Positions 27,001-34,070 of a stretch of DNA of 64,000 bases are shown piece after piece. Both the position numbers and the translations under genes were made by a program. Position 1 is the stretch's first letter, and the number at the start of each line of letters is the position of its first letter. The DNA is from Robiginitomaculum sp. (lineage in GTDB: Bacteria > Pseudomonadota > Alphaproteobacteria > Caulobacterales > Maricaulaceae): assembly GCA_021776515.1 (NCBI GenBank), contig JAJFFS010000011.1, forward strand, positions 1-64,000, read 5' to 3'. Under the pieces are notes generated by a model that ran no database searches, was not told the origin of the DNA, and saw only the letters and a list, made by a program, of their open reading frames with translations.

Positions 27001-27612
27001 ATGAGCGTAGCAAAGCGCAAATTTCATCTTCAATTAGCGGGATTGGTTATCCTCTTTTTTGCGTTGGAATGGGCTGCCAGTACCTTTGTCGCGCGAACAG
27101 AATTGCCCTATGTGCTATCCTTACTGGCCTATATTCTCCCCACTTTGCCGCTTTTTGGTATTTTCCCTTTGGCCATAATTTATCAGGCACAAAGCAAAGA
27201 CAAACCGTCTTCAGCGCGGCGGATGAAGCCCGTCCGGCGATATATGATGCGCCTGGCTATCTCCATGTTTCTCTATGTTGTATTTCTCATGGCTTCCATC
27301 ATTGCGCTTAACCAATTTGCGTTGTCAGTACAGATCAAGGTCTTGCTGGGCGTGCTGACGGCTCTGCCAATTGGCGGGGTGATCTGGGCGATGGCCCGGT
27401 TTATAGCTGACCCGGATGTGAATGAATTTGAGCGCATGATCCTGACAAGAAGTCTTTTGATGAGTACCGCCCTGACGCTTTTCTTTGCGGCGCTTTGGGG
27501 ATTTCTGGAAAATTTTGCCGATGCACCAGACTTTCCGCTTTATCTTCTTGTGCCGGTTTTCTTTGGCCTGTTTGGCCTGGTGCAGCCTTTTATTCGTCGG
27601 GGGTTCAAATGA
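27001..27612 (+). CDS. Four-helix membrane protein, paralogue of the next gene
   Basis: 203 residues from the ATG at 27001, chosen because CGGAG lies 8-12 bases before it; an ATG five codons earlier lacks a site. Four hydrophobic segments (~12-32, ~38-58, ~83-103, ~110-130) and a C-terminal block MILTRSLLMSTALTLFFAAL, then PDFPLYLLVPVFFGLFGLVQ. The same C-terminal pattern (TRTALVATVLTLLLSVIW, PDFPFFLLVPVFF) is in the following gene, so the two are paralogues. The stop overlaps the next start (ATGA). Unknown function. Small membrane proteins encoded just before an XRE regulator of this type recur in Alphaproteobacteria. Confidence 0.75.
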   Translation: MSVAKRKFHLQLAGLVILFFALEWAASTFVARTELPYVLSLLAYILPTLPLFGIFPLAIIYQAQSKDKPSSARRMKPVRRYMMRLAISMFLYVVFLMASIIALNQFALSVQIKVLLGVLTALPIGGVIWAMARFIADPDVNEFERMILTRSLLMSTALTLFFAALWGFLENFADAPDFPLYLLVPVFFGLFGLVQPFIRRGFK

Positions 27613-28025
27613 GTGTCACATTACAGAAACAGCAGATAACGCGCCTTAGCAAGCTCTTAGCTCTTGTTCTCTGGATGATGCCATTTCTATTGGCGCTCGT
27701 TACTTATCTGTTTGTTGCTATAATAAGCCTGTTTCAGGCTGGTCTGTCGTTTGAGCATTTAACTGCGATTGCCATCGCCATCACCCTGCCGGTTGGTATC
27801 GCTCTTATTGTCTTCTTTGATACGGAACATCAGGATGAATACCACAGCAAAGTTATGACCAGAACCGCTCTGGTTGCTACGGTCCTGACGCTTCTGTTAT
27901 CGGTTATTTGGAGTTTGCTGGAAATATTTTCACTGGTGCCAGATTTCCCATTTTTTCTACTCGTTCCTGTCTTTTTCACTTTTTGTGTAATGGCCTACCC
28001 GTTTACCCGGAGGGCTTATAGATGA
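27609..28025 (+). CDS. Four-helix membrane protein, paralogue of the previous gene
   Basis: 138 residues from the ATG at 27609, which overlaps the preceding stop; the longer frame from 27495 runs inside the neighbouring gene and is rejected. Hydrophobic stretches at ~16-45, ~52-70, ~86-104 and ~110-130. The C-terminal half matches the previous protein; the N-terminal half is shorter. Its stop overlaps the XRE start by 4 bases, so all three genes are translated in a chain and may form a membrane sensor plus regulator. Confidence 0.72.
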   Translation: MSVTLQKQQITRLSKLLALVLWMMPFLLALVTYLFVAIISLFQAGLSFEHLTAIAIAITLPVGIALIVFFDTEHQDEYHSKVMTRTALVATVLTLLLSVIWSLLEIFSLVPDFPFFLLVPVFFTFCVMAYPFTRRAYR

Positions 28026-28243
28026 AAAACCGCCTTCGGGTTTTGCGGGCAGAACGGCGCTGGAGCCAGGCAGTTCTGGCTGAGAAGCTGGATGTCTCAC
28101 GCCAGAGCATCAATGCTATCGAAACCGGTAAATATGACCCATCCTTGCCGCTGGCCTTTGCCATTGCCCGGTTGTTTGAAAGCCGTATTGAAGATATTTT
28201 TGATGATGAATTTGAAAGTGACTTGCCCGCGCCTTCATCTTGA
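28022..28243 (+). CDS. XRE-family helix-turn-helix regulator (YozG-like)
   Basis: 73 residues, one HTH domain: MKNRLRVLRAERRWSQAVLA, then EKLDVSRQSINAIETGKYDP and SLPLAFAIARLFESRIEDIF. This compact type (VSRQTIxAIExGKYxPSLxLAxKIAxxF) commonly sits with small membrane proteins, as here. Four-base overlap with the upstream gene. It may autoregulate the operon; no operator was identified. Confidence 0.88.
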   Translation: MKNRLRVLRAERRWSQAVLAEKLDVSRQSINAIETGKYDPSLPLAFAIARLFESRIEDIFDDEFESDLPAPSS

Positions 28244-28260
28244 CTATGTATTCTCTTCCT

Positions 28261-28329
28261 CGTCATGCCAGCGAAAATCGGCATCCAGTTCTGACACTGT
28301 ACTGGACACCGGTTTTCACCGGTGTGACG
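28261..28329. repeat. Palindromic intergenic repeat between XRE gene and tRNA-Gly
   Basis: CGTCATGCCAGCGAAAATCG-GCATCCAG at the left mirrors CTGGACACCGG-CCGGTGTGACG at the right. This is a third sequence class of two-arm palindrome in the window. Confidence 0.65.
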
Positions 28330-28331
28330 CC

Positions 28332-28359
28332 TTGGCATATTGCCCCGTGCCCCTATACT
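28332..28359 (+). promoter_or_regulatory. tRNA-Gly promoter
   Basis: TTGGCA (28332-28337) and TATACT (28354-28359) are 16 bases apart. The tRNA starts 12 bases after the -10. Confidence 0.6.
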
Positions 28360-28370
28360 CCGCCAGGATC

Positions 28371-28444
28371 GCGGGTGTAGCTCAATGGTAGAGCAGCAGC
28401 TTCCCAAGCTGAATACGAGGGTTCGATTCCCTTCACCCGCTCCA
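28371..28444 (+). tRNA. tRNA-Gly(CCC)
   Basis: The cloverleaf folds as acceptor GCGGGTG/CACCCGC, D-arm GCTC/GAGC, anticodon loop TTCCCAA with anticodon CCC at 28403-28405, T-arm GAGGG/CCCTT with TTCGATT, and an encoded TCCA end. The anticodon stem has CAGC/GCTG plus an outer G-A mismatch (27-43), where many homologues have G-C. Reads GGG codons. Confidence 0.93.
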
Positions 28445-28446
28445 TT

Positions 28447-28557
28447 ATTAGTGCGCTACCGCCTATCGGCTATATGAGCGCGGATTAGTGCGCTACCGCC
28501 TATCGGCTATATGAGCGCGGATTAGTGCGCTACCGCCTATCGGCTATATGAGCGCGG
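28447..28557. repeat. Three perfect tandem copies of a 37-bp palindromic unit
   Basis: Units at 28447-28483, 28484-28520 and 28521-28557 are identical. Each begins ATTAGTGCGCTACCGCC and ends GCTATATGAGCGCGG; GCGCTA and TAT-AGC arms allow a hairpin. Related single elements lie at 30617-30655, 30734-30782 and, inside a coding region, about 33606-33662. The array starts 3 bases after the tRNA 3' end. Confidence 0.85.
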
Positions 28558-28666
28558 GTTAAGAGCCACGCGGAAATGGTGTGCCATAGCGATGGGAGAA
28601 GTATTTGGCGATGTCGCGGTCATTGTCGGCAAAAACCCGGGGTCAGCAAAAACAGAATGTCTTTCA

Positions 28667-30604
28667 TCAATCACACTCAAAATCGTCGGTGCCACCATCT
28701 TGACTTGTCAGGGGTCGGCATTGCGGTGGAAAACCGTGTTTGCGCCAATAATCAAGAATACCGGATTTTTCTATCCCCGCCTTGAAATTATCGCTCTGGC
28801 GATAGCCTTTATGCGCGGCATCCCATAATCGTCTATCCACCAATACATGACTGTGATCTCCCAACCGCGTCGCCAGAAATACACTCAGCTCTTCAACGAG
28901 AACGCCACGGGCTTTTCCGAAATTGATAATATCTTTTGCCAGTTCAAGATGGGGTGTTCCCGGCTGTCGCAAGGCGTCATAGAGCTCGCCCTGTCTATGC
29001 CAGCCAAACAGCATGTTTGGCGTGTTAAAGGCCGATAGCAAGGCCATCTCCTCGTCCTGGCGCACAAGCGCGTCTATTGGTGGATAAACTATCATTGCAG
29101 ACCCATTTCGTAATGCCGCCTTATATTTGGCAACGGCCTCGCCGTCCCGGCCCAAACTGCCCAGGGTTATAAATTGATTGCCGAGGCAGGCGGTATAATA
29201 AGGCTCAAACTCAACGCAGCGGGTAAAATCATCAAGTGCAGTGTCCAAATACCCCAAGGCCGCATAGGCAATCCCGCGCCAGTTCAGCGCCGAGGCATCG
29301 TGAGGCTTTATCGCCAATGCCCGGTCATAGGCCGCGATGATGGCGTTAAAATCGCCGTTTTTGCGTAAACCAAACGCATTACCCGCTTGTAATCTGGCAA
29401 GGGTAGCAATGGCGATAGCACTGTTGGCGTTGATGGCCAGGGCGCGCTCGGCAAATTCTATTGTTTTTTTCTCAACGTCATCTCGCGGCATTGAAGCATA
29501 GCTATAATCCACCATCAGGCCTTGCACGGCGGCGCGCATTTCCCACGCCTCGGCATATTGCGGGTCTTGCTCCAAAGCGCGGATCAGCAGCGCGTCAACT
29601 TTATCAAGATCAGTGCGTGCCTGAAACAAGGGCCGGGCTTCTAAAAAAAGCTCATAGGCGGTGAGATTATTGGTCGGCACGTCCACAACAATGTCTGCCT
29701 TGGCCAGAACAGCTATGCTCTCACTCAGCGCATCAACAATGGCTTGGGCAATTTCATCTTGTATCTCAAAGATATTTTCCGTCGTTAGGGGGCGGTCAAA
29801 TGTATCGGACCACAAATGACGGTCATTGGATGTATCAATCAATTGCGCGGTAATGCGTAAAGTGTTGCCAGCCTTGCGCACGGAGCCTTCCAGCACATGT
29901 TGTACATTCAGTTTATTGGCTATTTCGGGAATGCCAAGGTCGCGGCCCTTGAACTGAAAACTTGATGTGCGCGAAGCCACCGAAAGACCTTTTACCCGCA
30001 CCAACACATTCAATATCTCCTCGGCAATGCCGTCGGAGAAATACTCCTGATCGCCATCGGGTGATAAATCGGCAAAGGGAAGAACGGCAATGGAGGCGGT
30101 GTCTGTGTTCGCATGTTTTGAGGTTCCCCCTGATCCTTCGACAAGCTCAGGATGAGGGGCGGCGTTAGTGTTATCGACAACCTTATCCTGAGCTTGACCT
30201 CCCACCTTATCCTGAGCTTGACCTCCCACCTCATCCTGAGCTTGTCGAAGGATGGGCGCAGAACGTGTCCCCTGCCAGATGACCAATGCCGCCACCAGCA
30301 CCAGCCCCGCAACAATCACATAGTCCAGCGTGCGGCCCGTTCTGGCACTAACGCTTTGTCCTTCTGGTATTGTTTCACTGCGCTTTACCCCCTCCGGGGT
30401 CATTTCAAACGCCCAGGCCAGCAATAGCGCGATAGGAAAACCGATGAGCAAAGTGGCAACCACAAATCCGTCAAACCACAAGGGCAAGCCAATAGAGCTT
30501 TCAAGCACCCCTGCAGCCTGCGCCAACAGCCAGCCAACAACCGCATATACCCCCGCGACACGGAAGATATTACGGCGGCGCAGTTCAGTGAGTAGCTTGT
30601 TCAT
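28667..30604 (-). CDS. TolB-like/TPR membrane protein
   Basis: 645 residues from the ATG at 30604 (MNKLLTELRRRNIFRVAGVY). Two N-terminal membrane helices (~15-40, ~42-65) and a third (~95-113, DYVIVAGLVLVAALVIW). A linker (~118-165) consists of translated repeat sequence (RQAQDEVGGQAQDKVGG, PHPELVEG). Then a FlgO/TolB-like domain, SIAVLPFADLSPDGDQEYFS and GIAEEILNVLVRVKGLSVAS (~170-300), and a TPR region (~330-560, AEAWEMRAAVQGLMVDYSYA; DASALNWRGIAYAALGYLDT). Relatives are often fused to adenylate-cyclase or winged-helix outputs; none is present here. Probably a membrane scaffold or sensor; the signal is unknown. The frame extends upstream but homology starts at MNKLL. Confidence 0.8.
   Translation of the reverse strand: MNKLLTELRRRNIFRVAGVYAVVGWLLAQAAGVLESSIGLPLWFDGFVVATLLIGFPIALLLAWAFEMTPEGVKRSETIPEGQSVSARTGRTLDYVIVAGLVLVAALVIWQGTRSAPILRQAQDEVGGQAQDKVGGQAQDKVVDNTNAAPHPELVEGSGGTSKHANTDTASIAVLPFADLSPDGDQEYFSDGIAEEILNVLVRVKGLSVASRTSSFQFKGRDLGIPEIANKLNVQHVLEGSVRKAGNTLRITAQLIDTSNDRHLWSDTFDRPLTTENIFEIQDEIAQAIVDALSESIAVLAKADIVVDVPTNNLTAYELFLEARPLFQARTDLDKVDALLIRALEQDPQYAEAWEMRAAVQGLMVDYSYASMPRDDVEKKTIEFAERALAINANSAIAIATLARLQAGNAFGLRKNGDFNAIIAAYDRALAIKPHDASALNWRGIAYAALGYLDTALDDFTRCVEFEPYYTACLGNQFITLGSLGRDGEAVAKYKAALRNGSAMIVYPPIDALVRQDEEMALLSAFNTPNMLFGWHRQGELYDALRQPGTPHLELAKDIINFGKARGVLVEELSVFLATRLGDHSHVLVDRRLWDAAHKGYRQSDNFKAGIEKSGILDYWRKHGFPPQCRPLTSQDGGTDDFECD
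30130..30257. repeat. Intragenic CTTCGACAAGCTCAGGATGAGG-type repeats
   Basis: Several copies of TCCTGAGCTTG(TCGAAGGAT) in both orientations: CCTTCGACAAGCTCAGGATG near 30134, two TTATCCTGAGCTTGACC units near 30182-30224, and TCATCCTGAGCTTGTCGAAG near 30232. This is a widespread intergenic palindrome in Proteobacteria, here inside an open reading frame and translated as RQAQDE / HPELVEG. Three units have the spacing of a short tandem expansion. Confidence 0.8.
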
Positions 30605-30616
30605 CAATGGTGTCCC

Positions 30617-30655
30617 GTTTAGTGCGTTACCGCACATCGGGCATCCATAGCGCAT
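30617..30655. repeat. Diverged single copy of the GCGCTACCGC-type element
   Basis: TTAGTGCGTTACCGC...ATCGGGCATC...AGCGCATTG matches the first half of the 37-bp unit at 28447 and diverges later. It lies immediately upstream of the TPR gene start. Confidence 0.45.
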
Positions 30656-30733
30656 TGAAGGCAACTTAAGCAAGAACAACACAACTGATACCAGAGTTTA
30701 GCAAGGTATTAGTCTTACAAGCTCCAGTTTTTT

Positions 30734-30782
30734 GTGTGCTATCGCGACGGTAAACCTCGCTATATGAGCGCGGATTAGTGCG
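30734..30782. repeat. Single palindromic element overlapping the 3' end of the helicase gene
   Basis: GTGTGCTATCGCGACGG...CGCTATATGAGCGCGG, then ATTAGTGCG. It matches the 37-bp unit at its right end and, over its full length, the in-frame insertion in the SDR gene (33606-33662). The stop codon of the PIF1-like gene (TAA at 30777-30775) is inside it. Confidence 0.7.
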
Positions 30783-32109
30783 TTTCCAGCACTGCCATGC
30801 GGCAACCGGCAAACGCGCGCACATCGCTTAAGCGACCAACCGCCAAAGCGCGCCGGTCCATATTCATATCGCGTTGCCCAAGGGCGCGTGAAAGCTGCAA
30901 ACCTTCCAGCGTGCGACACCGGCTAAGCGCCACATAGGCCTGCCCGTGGGCAAATAGCCCCCGGCGCAGATCCACATAAATCTTGTCCAGTGTTTGGCCT
31001 TGCGATTTATGGATGGTCAGCGCCCAGGCCAGGCGCAGGGGGTATTGCTTGAAAATGCCAACGACATCCTTTGTCAGCTGTTTTTTGGTCCCGTCATAAC
31101 CGTATTTTATACGCTCCCAGCTGGCTGGTTCCACTTCATGTTCATCGCCGTTAATTTCAATGTGCAGGCTGTCTGCGGATACTTTGGTGACGCTTGCCAG
31201 TGAGCCATTAACCCAGCGCTTGCCGGGGTCGTTTTTTAGCATAATCACCCGCGCACCCGGTTTAAGGACAAGCGGCGCTTCGGTGGGGAAAAGCCGGGGA
31301 TCAAACTCTCCCGTCACCTTGGCCTCATAGGCTTGCGCCGCCCCCGGCAAGGCATCAAGGCGGCGGTGGTTAATATCAAAGGCGGCGTTATTGGTGCCGG
31401 TCAGTACCACATGGGTTTGCGATGCGGTGACCGGGTCCAGCGCGGATACTTGCGCGGCCAATATCTCTGCCTGATTTTGATCCATCTCGCCGCCCCGTAC
31501 CCCGGCCAGAATATCCAGAAATACCGGATCGGACTGGCGAAACACTTCTGTCAGCTCGATCAGGCGAAAATCACCCTCGCGGAAGGCCGGCGGCGAGAAG
31601 AAATAGCTGCCCCCATGGGTTTCCTCCAGATAGCCTTGCAAGCCCTGTTCGATCACCGGCGGCAATTGGTACGGGTCGCCCACCAGCACCATTTGCACCC
31701 CGCCAAAGGGCGCATCCACACCCCGGTTCAGACGCAGCGATAAATCCATGGCGGCCATCATGTCGGCGCGTACCATGGACACTTCGTCAATGACCAGCGT
31801 CTCAATGGCGCGCATCGCCCTGGCATGACGCAGACGTTTTACATCGCTTGGCTCGATCAGGCGCGGCGGCAGGCGAAAAAATGAGTGTATCGTCTGCCCG
31901 CCAGCGTTTACCGCAGCAATGCCCGTGGGGGCTAATACAGCGGTGGTTTCACGATTGCGCTTCACGAACTCTTTCAAGAGGGTTGTTTTGCCGGTCCCCG
32001 CCCGCCCGGTGAGATAGATGTTGGCGCGCTCATCCTCCAGCACGTCCATAACGGGGGCGTAAATCTGATGATCGATTGTCGAATCTGTTGGCGCTTTCAT
32101 AGCCGCCAT
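30775..32109 (-). CDS. PIF1-like ATP-dependent DNA helicase
   Basis: About 444 residues. Superfamily 1 helicase core: Walker A in LTGRAGTGKTTLLKEFV (~32-48), motif Ia APTGIAAVNAGGQTIHSFF, Walker B IETLVIDEVSMVRADMM (~103-119), motif III MVLVGDPYQLPPV, and C-terminal motifs ALTIHKSQGQTLDKIYVDL and GQAYVALSRCRTLEGL. These match the PIF1/RecD2-like bacterial group that unwinds 5' to 3' and resolves G-quadruplexes or recombination intermediates. Start: ATG at 32109 preferred over an overlapping GTG at 32115 or ATG at 32100; no clear ribosome binding site decides. The last codons (ETH, stop) come from a palindromic repeat, so the original C-terminus may have been replaced. Confidence 0.88.
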   Translation of the reverse strand: MAAMKAPTDSTIDHQIYAPVMDVLEDERANIYLTGRAGTGKTTLLKEFVKRNRETTAVLAPTGIAAVNAGGQTIHSFFRLPPRLIEPSDVKRLRHARAMRAIETLVIDEVSMVRADMMAAMDLSLRLNRGVDAPFGGVQMVLVGDPYQLPPVIEQGLQGYLEETHGGSYFFSPPAFREGDFRLIELTEVFRQSDPVFLDILAGVRGGEMDQNQAEILAAQVSALDPVTASQTHVVLTGTNNAAFDINHRRLDALPGAAQAYEAKVTGEFDPRLFPTEAPLVLKPGARVIMLKNDPGKRWVNGSLASVTKVSADSLHIEINGDEHEVEPASWERIKYGYDGTKKQLTKDVVGIFKQYPLRLAWALTIHKSQGQTLDKIYVDLRRGLFAHGQAYVALSRCRTLEGLQLSRALGQRDMNMDRRALAVGRLSDVRAFAGCRMAVLETH

Positions 32110-32158
32110 CGTCACACCAATGAAAATAACTGTCCAGTTGTGATGGTGTTCTGGCGCG

Positions 32159-32860
32159 TTACCCGCCTGATTTTGGGCGTATTGTTTTGGGGTGCCGTGG
32201 ATTTAACCGCTGAAGCGGTTTCAATGTGAACGGCCTGTTGATCAGTTTATGCGTATTGGTGTTTGTTCCTCTGGCAAGGCGAACCGTTGTCTCGAATACG
32301 GCTTTCATCCCGTTTTGGCTTAAGGCAGAACATTCGCGATAAACCAGCCCTAATGACCGGGCGAGCGCCTTGCCATTTGCCGCGCTTCTGATGGTGCCGG
32401 TATACCCGGCGGGCGCACTGCCGCGCAGATCAGTTTTAAGGCCAGCCAGAAGTATGGGCGTTTGCGGGGCATGGTGTCTGATCTCTGGCAACCATTTACT
32501 GGTTACATTAGCAAAACTGGAAGGAGACATAACCGAATAGGCCAGTATGAACACATCCGTCTGCGGATAACTTAACGGGCGCAAACGGTCATAATCTCTG
32601 GCCCCTGCCGTATCCCAAAGGCCAAGGCTGACAGGCTTGCTATCAACCGGAAAGTTAGCCGTATAATTATCAAATGCCGTGGGGATGTATTCTTCGTGAA
32701 AAGCATTGGTCGTAAAGGAGACCAACAGGCTGGTTTTACCAACAGCACTATCCCCGACAATAACGCACTTGATTTTTTCTATATCGGCCCGCGCCGTTGT
32801 TACGCCAGCGCCGGTGATGGAAAGGGCCATTGCACTTTTAAGAAGTTCACGCCGTTTCAT
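32159..32860 (-). CDS. Rac/Rho-like small GTPase with Tat-type signal peptide
   Basis: 233 residues. Residues 1-25 ([25 protein letters not shown]) form a twin-arginine signal: RRELLK, a hydrophobic core and an A-R-A cleavage site. Residues 28-205 align by eye with eukaryotic Rac/Rho/Cdc42: P-loop GDSAVGKTS (36-44), switch [15 protein letters not shown] (56-69), switch [22 protein letters not shown] (81-100), [23 protein letters not shown] (141-144) and ECSAL. Rac Gly12 is Ser38 and Rac Gln61 is Ala87, both positions whose change impairs GTP hydrolysis in Ras/Rho proteins; the TKxD is LKTD. The Rho insert helix is shortened, and the tail is basic without a CAAX box. The ribosome binding site CAGGAGG 6 bases before the ATG supports the start that includes the signal. 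Role unknown: an exported effector or a lipid- or membrane-associated switch are possibilities. Confidence 0.85.
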   Translation of the reverse strand: MKRRELLKSAMALSITGAGVTTARADIEKIKCVIVGDSAVGKTSLLVSFTTNAFHEEYIPTAFDNYTANFPVDSKPVSLGLWDTAGARDYDRLRPLSYPQTDVFILAYSVMSPSSFANVTSKWLPEIRHHAPQTPILLAGLKTDLRGSAPAGYTGTIRSAANGKALARSLGLVYRECSALSQNGMKAVFETTVRLARGTNTNTHKLINRPFTLKPLQRLNPRHPKTIRPKSGG

Positions 32861-32882
32861 GTTGTCCTCCTGACCTTAGGTT

Positions 32883-32911
32883 AGAATAACACAGTCTATT
32901 CTGGCGGGCAA
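32883..32911 (-). promoter_or_regulatory. Promoter of the Rac-like GTPase gene
   Basis: On the minus strand TTGCCC (32911-32906) and TATTCT (32888-32883) are 17 bases apart, about 23 bp before the ATG. AGAATA...TATTCT (32883-32902) also forms an inverted repeat with an 8-base centre, a possible operator over the -10. Confidence 0.5.
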
Positions 32912-32951
32912 AACACCAGGGTCATGTCACTAGACGTGATCTATGCGGTAT

Positions 32952-33058
32952 CCATGCTTCGAGACGATTGCGTAACCGCAATCCCTCAGCATGAGGAAGA
33001 AGATAATGTTTGTTCAGCCTCATGTTGAGGTGGCGCATAGCGCCCTCGAAACATGGAG
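32952..33058. repeat. Long palindromic intergenic repeat
   Basis: Outer arms CCATGCTTCGAG and CTCGAAACATGG, inner arms CCTCAGCATGAGG and CCTCATGTTGAGG. The type is the widespread CTTCGAGACG...CTCAGCATGAGG two-arm element. It fills most of the 246-bp gap between the SDR and GTPase genes (33107 and 32860); apart from the GTPase promoter I see nothing else there. Confidence 0.7.
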
Positions 33059-33106
33059 TAACCCGAATAGCCTTACGGCTTCCGTAGGTGGCACGGGTAT
33101 TTGTTT

Positions 33107-33931
33107 TTAAGGCGTTGCCGCCGATCCGGCCAGTATACCCCCATCAATGGTTAGCTCAGACCCGGTGATATAGGCCGCCTCGTCCGAGGCCAGCAGCACG
33201 GCCAGTGCCGCCACCTCTTCTGGCATGCCAAAGCGTTTCACCGGGGTATCAGCGACCATGGCCATCATCTGTTCTTCGCGCTCTGGCCCATGCCCTAACA
33301 TAGGGTCCCACATGGGGGTGAGAATGGCCGCCGGGTGGATGGAATTACAACGGATGTTCAGGCCATTTTGTGCGCAATAAAGCGCCACGGTTTTGGTATG
33401 GTTACGAATGGCCGCCTTGGATGAGGCATAGGCCGCCGCGCCCGGAATGCCGACCATGGCGGAACGCGACGAGATATTGATGATCGCGCCAGACCCGCGT
33501 TTGCGCATGGCCCCAATGGCATAGCGGCACCCCATAAACGTGCCATCCAGATTAACCCGGTGCACGGCGCGCCAGTCCGCAAGACTGGCGTTTTCAGGAT
33601 CGTGAGATTTGATTTTTCCTTGCGCTATCGCGGTGCTAGCGCCCGCTATTTGAGCGCGAGAACCCTCCTCAAACCCGGTAATGCCAGCATTGTTGACCAG
33701 CACATCCAGTGTGGGTACCTCGCGGGCGATACGTACCCAGTCTGCTTCGCTGGCAACATCCAGAGATAAAAACTCTGCGCCCATGTCTTTGGCGACGGCT
33801 CTGCCGGTGTCTTCATTAATATCGGTTACATAAACGTGGGCGCCTTCGGTTGCAAAAGCGCGTGCAATAGCCTCACCAATGCCGCGCGCAGCACCAGTGA
33901 CAAGGCATGTCTTGCCTTCCAGTCGTTTCAT
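33107..33931 (-). CDS. SDR family oxidoreductase with in-frame repeat insertion
   Basis: NAD(P)-dependent short-chain dehydrogenase, 274 residues. Cofactor motif TGAARGIG (12-19), [15 protein letters not shown] (~75-89), catalytic Ser in [11 protein letters not shown] (~150), [14 protein letters not shown] carrying Tyr-x-x-x-Lys (~161-175), and C-terminal [20 protein letters not shown] and DGGILAGSA. After EEG, family members as I recall them pass directly to xHDPEHASLxDWRAVH. Here about 18 residues ([19 protein letters not shown]) intervene, and their DNA is a palindromic repeat element. The insertion sits in a surface loop before the helix that leads to the active site, so the enzyme may still fold. 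Substrate unknown; the nearest types act on alcohols or hydroxysteroids. Confidence 0.87.
   Translation of the reverse strand: MKRLEGKTCLVTGAARGIGEAIARAFATEGAHVYVTDINEDTGRAVAKDMGAEFLSLDVASEADWVRIAREVPTLDVLVNNAGITGFEEGSRAQIAGASTAIAQGKIKSHDPENASLADWRAVHRVNLDGTFMGCRYAIGAMRKRGSGAIINISSRSAMVGIPGAAAYASSKAAIRNHTKTVALYCAQNGLNIRCNSIHPAAILTPMWDPMLGHGPEREEQMMAMVADTPVKRFGMPEEVAALAVLLASDEAAYITGSELTIDGGILAGSAATP
33606..33662. repeat. Palindromic element inserted in frame in the SDR gene
   Basis: The minus strand reads CGCGCTCAAATAGCGGG... and CGCGATAGCGCAAGG, matching the intergenic element at 30734-30782 (CGCGCTCATATAGCGAG... and CGCGATAGCACAC). Length is a multiple of three with no stop in the coding frame, so the gene stays open. 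Confidence 0.7.
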
Positions 33932-34070
33932 TGTGATTGTCCTTGGAAAAAGAGAAAAGGGATTTTGGGCGTGGTTTCGCCCGGATCAGCCTTTTACGAT
34001 GCTAGCGTTAGCGCTTGTTCATCATCTTTCTCCTCAAGGTCGCCTTGTATCCCATCAAAGCGGGTGGGCG

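Noticed and set aside
28447-28557. Possible CRISPR array
   Set aside because: The three 37-bp units abut without spacers and no cas genes are present; it is a tandem palindrome.
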